A stretch of DNA of 44,435 nt from the NCBI GenBank assembly GCA_003551435.1, contig PUMQ01000019.1:1-44435 (forward strand), written 5' to 3'. Below, one piece after another: positions 41,929-44,435 of this stretch (position 1 is its first letter; every line of letters starts with the position of its first letter). The notes beneath the pieces were generated by a model. It was not told the origin of the DNA, searched no databases, and saw only the letters and a list, made by a program, of their open reading frames with translations. Source of the stretch: Candidatus Nealsoniibacteriota bacterium (GTDB lineage: Bacteria; Patescibacteriota; Minisyncoccia; Minisyncoccales; PWPS01). Both the position numbers and the translations under genes were made by a program.

Positions 41929-42324
41929 CTAGAGAAACACTCCTTTTCCCTTCGTCTTCCCGTCACTTCTCTTCTTCACATATTCTGCTATTTTCTGAGC
42001 TCTTTCTTTGAGATCACTTCTCTGTGACGCTTCTTGCACTTTATCACACTCTTCCTCTATTTCGGCCACTTCTAACGCATTCAGCGCTTGCCAGACAGTG
42101 GCTTCTATATCCTTTTCTTCCCATATTACCTCTTTTTCTCGAATGAAACTTTCTAATGTTTTCAAAATCAGCAGTGAGAGCTCTCCAGCTGTCTCTTCTG
42201 TTATTCCTTTCTTTTTTTTAAGGGTAAACAAACAGGACTCCATATTATTTAATATTACTCCCAAAAGGACTTCCTTTTCTTTCTCTATCTTTCTTCTCTT
42301 CTTCTTTCCAAAAATATCCAGCAT
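41929..42324 (-). CDS. Unknown 131-aa helical protein
   Basis: A short basic start (MLDIFGKKKRRKIEKEKE) is followed by amphipathic helices and a basic end (KKRSDGKTKGKGVFL). No recognised domain. The ATG at 42324 is placed 9 nt after AGAGGA; a TTG six bases earlier is too close to it. A promoter (42391-42418) lies upstream, divergent from that of the 42498 gene. Confidence 0.55.
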   Translation of the reverse strand: MLDIFGKKKRRKIEKEKEVLLGVILNNMESCLFTLKKKKGITEETAGELSLLILKTLESFIREKEVIWEEKDIEATVWQALNALEVAEIEEECDKVQEASQRSDLKERAQKIAEYVKKRSDGKTKGKGVFL

Positions 42325-42390
42325 TGACAACCATCCTCTCTAGACAAAAGTTAGTTATTAAAAAAGAACAAAATTAATCCCTTGAGCTAG

Positions 42391-42418
42391 ACTATACCAT
42401 ATTCCTGAAAAAAAACAA
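42391..42418 (-). promoter_or_regulatory. Promoter of the 42324-41658 pair
   Basis: Minus-strand TTGTTT (42413-42418), 16-bp spacer, TATAGT (42391-42396); leader about 60 nt. Confidence 0.4.
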
Positions 42419-42442
42419 GCTTTTATGCATTTCCTTTCGCTC

Positions 42443-42471
42443 TTGTAAAAAAAGAAAAAGAATGGTATAAT
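42443..42471 (+). promoter_or_regulatory. Promoter of the 42498 gene
   Basis: TTGTAA (42443-42448), 17-bp spacer, perfect TATAAT (42466-42471), then AAAGGAGGTG ahead of the TTG start. Confidence 0.65.
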
Positions 42472-42497
42472 GTGCACAATAAAGGAGGTGTGCCCTT

Positions 42498-42986
42498 TTG
42501 ACAGAGTATAATCCTGTCGGACCGTATATCATAAAGAGCGGGAAAAGAAAGGGAAAGTCTCTGGAAGGACTAATGTTCAGAGAACCGTCTTTCCTTTCCA
42601 GGCAGTTAAGAAGGATAGATGAGAAATCCAGAGAAAACAGAAAAAAGAACCAAATGGAACTGCACCTCGAGTGGCTTCGAGAACGCGGAGAAAACAGACA
42701 GGCCCAAAGACCCTGTCCGCAGTGCGGAAAAAGGCCTGTGAGATACTTTTCTGTCAGGTACTCCGTGGGAGGAGGATTTTCCGCATCGCCCGCCTATACC
42801 GCCTGCGAAAAATGCGTGCAAGAAATAGAAAACTATAATACACGCATATATCCTTTCCGTTTTTCGGTTATACGAAGCTTCAGCGTGAAAGCAGATCAAA
42901 AGATAATCGCAGATATTTTTGTCTGGGCTTTTAATCTCAAAAGTCCACTAAGGAAAGAAGCTTTATTCAAGTTTTTTAGCGAATAA
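42498..42986 (+). CDS. Zinc-finger protein with ExoX-C/DUF3820-like N-terminus
   Basis: A 162-aa protein starting at TTG 42498 with AAAGGAGG about 10 nt upstream. The N-terminal GPYIIKSGKRKGKSLEGLMF followed by REPSFL resembles the GKYKGK..........DPSYL motif of ExoX C-terminal/DUF3820 modules linked to nucleases. A zinc finger follows: CPQCGKRP (about 72-79) and CEKCVQEIE (about 105-113). The end is helical. A nucleic-acid-related role is plausible but unproved. A terminator follows directly. Confidence 0.6.
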   Translation: MTEYNPVGPYIIKSGKRKGKSLEGLMFREPSFLSRQLRRIDEKSRENRKKNQMELHLEWLRERGENRQAQRPCPQCGKRPVRYFSVRYSVGGGFSASPAYTACEKCVQEIENYNTRIYPFRFSVIRSFSVKADQKIIADIFVWAFNLKSPLRKEALFKFFSE

Positions 42987-42992
42987 GGCACG

Positions 42993-43019
42993 GCACTCTG
43001 TAAAGAGTGCTCTTTTTTT
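42993..43019 (+). terminator. Terminator after the 42498 gene
   Basis: GCACTCT/AGAGTGC stem (42993-43010) followed by TCTTTTTTT. Confidence 0.85.
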
Positions 43020-43030
43020 CGCAAAATTAC

Positions 43031-43126
43031 AAAGGTCGAGTCTCCACAAGCCTGCGAAGGTCGGACCTTCGCAATTATAGACATAGCAAGACATTCCGAT
43101 TCCCAAAGGTCCGACCTCCGGGAATT
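43031..43126. repeat. Further AAGGTCGGACCTT palindromes
   Basis: A half copy AAAGGTCGAGTCTCC (43031-43045), a full palindrome TGCGAAGGTCGGACCTTCGCA (43053-43073, 21-bp unit given here as TGCGAAGG...CCTTCGCA in core), and a variant AAAGGTCCGACCTCCGGGAA (about 43105-43124). Same family as 41019-41065. Confidence 0.7.
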
Positions 43127-43189
43127 AAAAAGACCTGATCTCATTTTTTCAAAGGCCAAAGATCAAGAGCTTTCAATATGAAACGATTA

Positions 43190-44062
43190 TTATGGATTGT
43201 CGGAGGCAACACAACGGATAGGGTAGGTGTAATCCTTGTAATAGAAGCCTAAGTAACTTCCGTGGAGGTCGCATAGTTGCCCCATCTCATCATCCATTTC
43301 CCTAGAACTCCAGTAGCTCCCCGACGCATAGTCTTCCCATCTTTTTTCAAAATCTCCTTTGTCCATCCAGTCGAACTGCCAATACACCCCCATGTCTTGA
43401 AGTTGTTCGCCCGCTGGAAGATACCAATCGTTTCTTCCGTACGTATATAAGCCATCGCAAAGTTCCGCTGCTGGGTGATCTCCTCCTGTGTCGGCAACTA
43501 GTGTTGCAGTGTTACTTTTTCCGTCCGTATTGGATGTAGCTCCAGTTCTGATGTAATGTGTTCCCCATATTATACCGGTATGATTATCAGTGGGGTGGAT
43601 ATAGAGTACGTCTCCATTAACATCTATACTGGGAAGTACGAAATCCCATACACCGGCTATAATCGGGTCGTCTCCTTCATAGCAAGGAGCCCATACCCCC
43701 ATTCTTCCGGCGCTGTCTTTTTTTACCTCGTACCCGCTTTGTACGTCATCTCCGCAAGTGGGGTCTTTGGGGATACTGCTAAGGTAGGTAGGTACAAGGT
43801 CTGCGTCGCAGTATATGGCATCTTGAGGAGCTTCTTCAATACAACCGGGAAGAGCAAAATCATTCTCATACACATAGTTTTTAAGAGAAGTATAAATCGC
43901 CTCTACATCCGCTCTTCTTCTGTTGTCTCGTGCCCCGGAGAGCATTTCTCCCGGATTGATGGCAACAACCACTATTCCGGCAAGAATAATGATTACGCCA
44001 ATAACAACGAGAAGTTCAATTAATGTAAATCCGCTACCGAGCTTTAAATCTTTAGTTTTCAT
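43190..44062 (-). CDS. Type IV prepilin-like protein with lectin-like C-terminus
   Basis: A 290-aa protein. The prepilin cleavage/methylation motif GSGFTLIELLVVIGVIIILA (about 10-29, cleavage after the Gly before F, Glu at +5) is followed by a pilin helix (GARDNRRRADVEAIYTSLKN). The middle contains a GspG-like PKDPTCGDD segment. The C-terminal ~140 residues look like a DUF1566/Lcl domain (HTGIIWGTHYIRTG, RNDWYLPAGEQLQDM, YWSSREMDDE, PIRCVAS), a C-type-lectin-like fold related to FISUMP. It would be a minor or tip pilin for adhesion or DNA uptake. AT-rich DNA lies upstream, with TATATT 7 nt before the ATG but no clear -35. Confidence 0.9.
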   Translation of the reverse strand: MKTKDLKLGSGFTLIELLVVIGVIIILAGIVVVAINPGEMLSGARDNRRRADVEAIYTSLKNYVYENDFALPGCIEEAPQDAIYCDADLVPTYLSSIPKDPTCGDDVQSGYEVKKDSAGRMGVWAPCYEGDDPIIAGVWDFVLPSIDVNGDVLYIHPTDNHTGIIWGTHYIRTGATSNTDGKSNTATLVADTGGDHPAAELCDGLYTYGRNDWYLPAGEQLQDMGVYWQFDWMDKGDFEKRWEDYASGSYWSSREMDDEMGQLCDLHGSYLGFYYKDYTYPIRCVASDNP

Positions 44063-44226
44063 TTTTGATAATATAATTTAGTTTTTTGCACTAACTTGAT
44101 TATATCTTTTTCAAGATTAATGCGTCAAATAATAATATTATTTTAAAATCAAGAATTTTTTATTTCTCGCAAAAAAACCAGAAACCCGGACTAAAATAGA
44201 TCTGTCCCCTCTTCATTCATTACTCT

Positions 44227-44435
44227 TCATTTGCGGATGTTTTCCGTTGCATAAAAAGTTTTCTCAAACTCGTACTCTTCTCTTCCCGCAGGGTTGCGAA
44301 ACTTTACGGTCATCTCTATTCTCACCGCCCCCGAGGCTTCCTCCGAGTAAGTAACGTTGGTAAAGCTCAAACTGCTAATTTTAACTTTGCCGGAAACAAG
44401 CGCCACTGCTTCGCTTGTTCCTTTTGTTATTTGCA
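44227..44435 (-). CDS. C-terminal end of a gene cut by the window edge
   Basis: The frame is open from the edge to TGA at 44227-44229, giving 68 residues that end FRNPAGREEYEFEKTFYATE then NIRK. The alternating hydrophobic pattern (VKISSLSFTNVTY, VRIEMTVKF) suggests beta strands, as in the C-terminal domain of pilin-like proteins. Given the prepilin next to it this may be another pilus gene, but the fragment is too short to say. The 164-bp gap before the prepilin is AT-rich and shows no gene. Confidence 0.5.
   Translation of the reverse strand, partial: QITKGTSEAVALVSGKVKISSLSFTNVTYSEEASGAVRIEMTVKFRNPAGREEYEFEKTFYATENIRK

Noticed and set aside
41019-43126. Palindromes as intrinsic terminators
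   Set aside because: No T-tract follows them, and a proper terminator for each neighbouring gene exists elsewhere.

Overview
The window looks like a chromosomal piece of a Candidate Phyla Radiation bacterium (Patescibacteria, probably Parcubacteria-like). This rests on gene content only: a sigma-region-4/HARE-HTH regulator, SecA with an insertion after the Walker A domain, a short HPF, an archaeal-type phosphoglucose/phosphomannose isomerase, pilin-lectin fusions, and many secreted proteins built on a long peptidoglycan-binding (PGBD) module. Almost all genes lie on the minus strand. Both edges cut genes.

Layout. 1-8.7 kb (minus): a partial conjugation-type membrane protein, sigma4-HARE regulator, secF, secD, secA, hpf, murB. 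8.7-11 kb: the first of three paralogous ~200-aa proteins of unknown function, a divergent DapA-like protein, then a 400-bp gap that appears to hold two tiny transcription units (a structured RNA and a 20-codon basic ORF). 11-15.5 kb: a tightly packed envelope operon (transglutaminase-like protein with Ser in place of Cys, DUF218/ElyC-like, secreted zincin with PGBD, LPG-synthase-type flippase). 15.57 kb: tRNA-Gly(CCC). 15.7-19.5 kb: GT4 glycosyltransferase, PGI/PMI, PHP phosphoesterase, HExxH protein. 19.6-26.8 kb: surface-protein island in which one PGBD anchor is joined to different C-termini (none, FnIII pair, FISUMP lectin, large beta domains), interleaved with two more copies of the ~200-aa family. 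27-38 kb: subtilisin with six InlB-like repeats, CAP protein, coiled-coil protein, matrixin-like protease and a 1456-aa mosaic surface protein. 38.2-40.7 kb: polysaccharide deacetylase, GT2 synthase and a 54-aa LPVTG membrane peptide, resembling a PNAG-type exopolysaccharide locus. 41-43 kb: small unknown and zinc-ribbon proteins with palindromic repeats around them. 43.2-44.4 kb: a type IV prepilin with lectin-like C-terminus and the tail of another gene.

How it fits together: Sec translocase exports the surface proteins; MurB supplies peptidoglycan that the PGBD modules can bind; the proteases, CAP protein and pilin would act outside the cell.

The most unusual signals are regulatory. Several genes have a good sigma70-type promoter whose -10 ends 7-8 nt before the start codon, implying leaderless mRNAs, while another set has strong AAGGAGG Shine-Dalgarno sites, often with TTG starts. 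The murB leader forms a hairpin whose loop is complementary, in two blocks of 11 and 9 nt, to the candidate small RNA at 10.9 kb. A recurrent AAAGGTCG box precedes several surface-protein genes. Promoters and RNAs were found by eye, and domain names come from motif recognition, without database searches.
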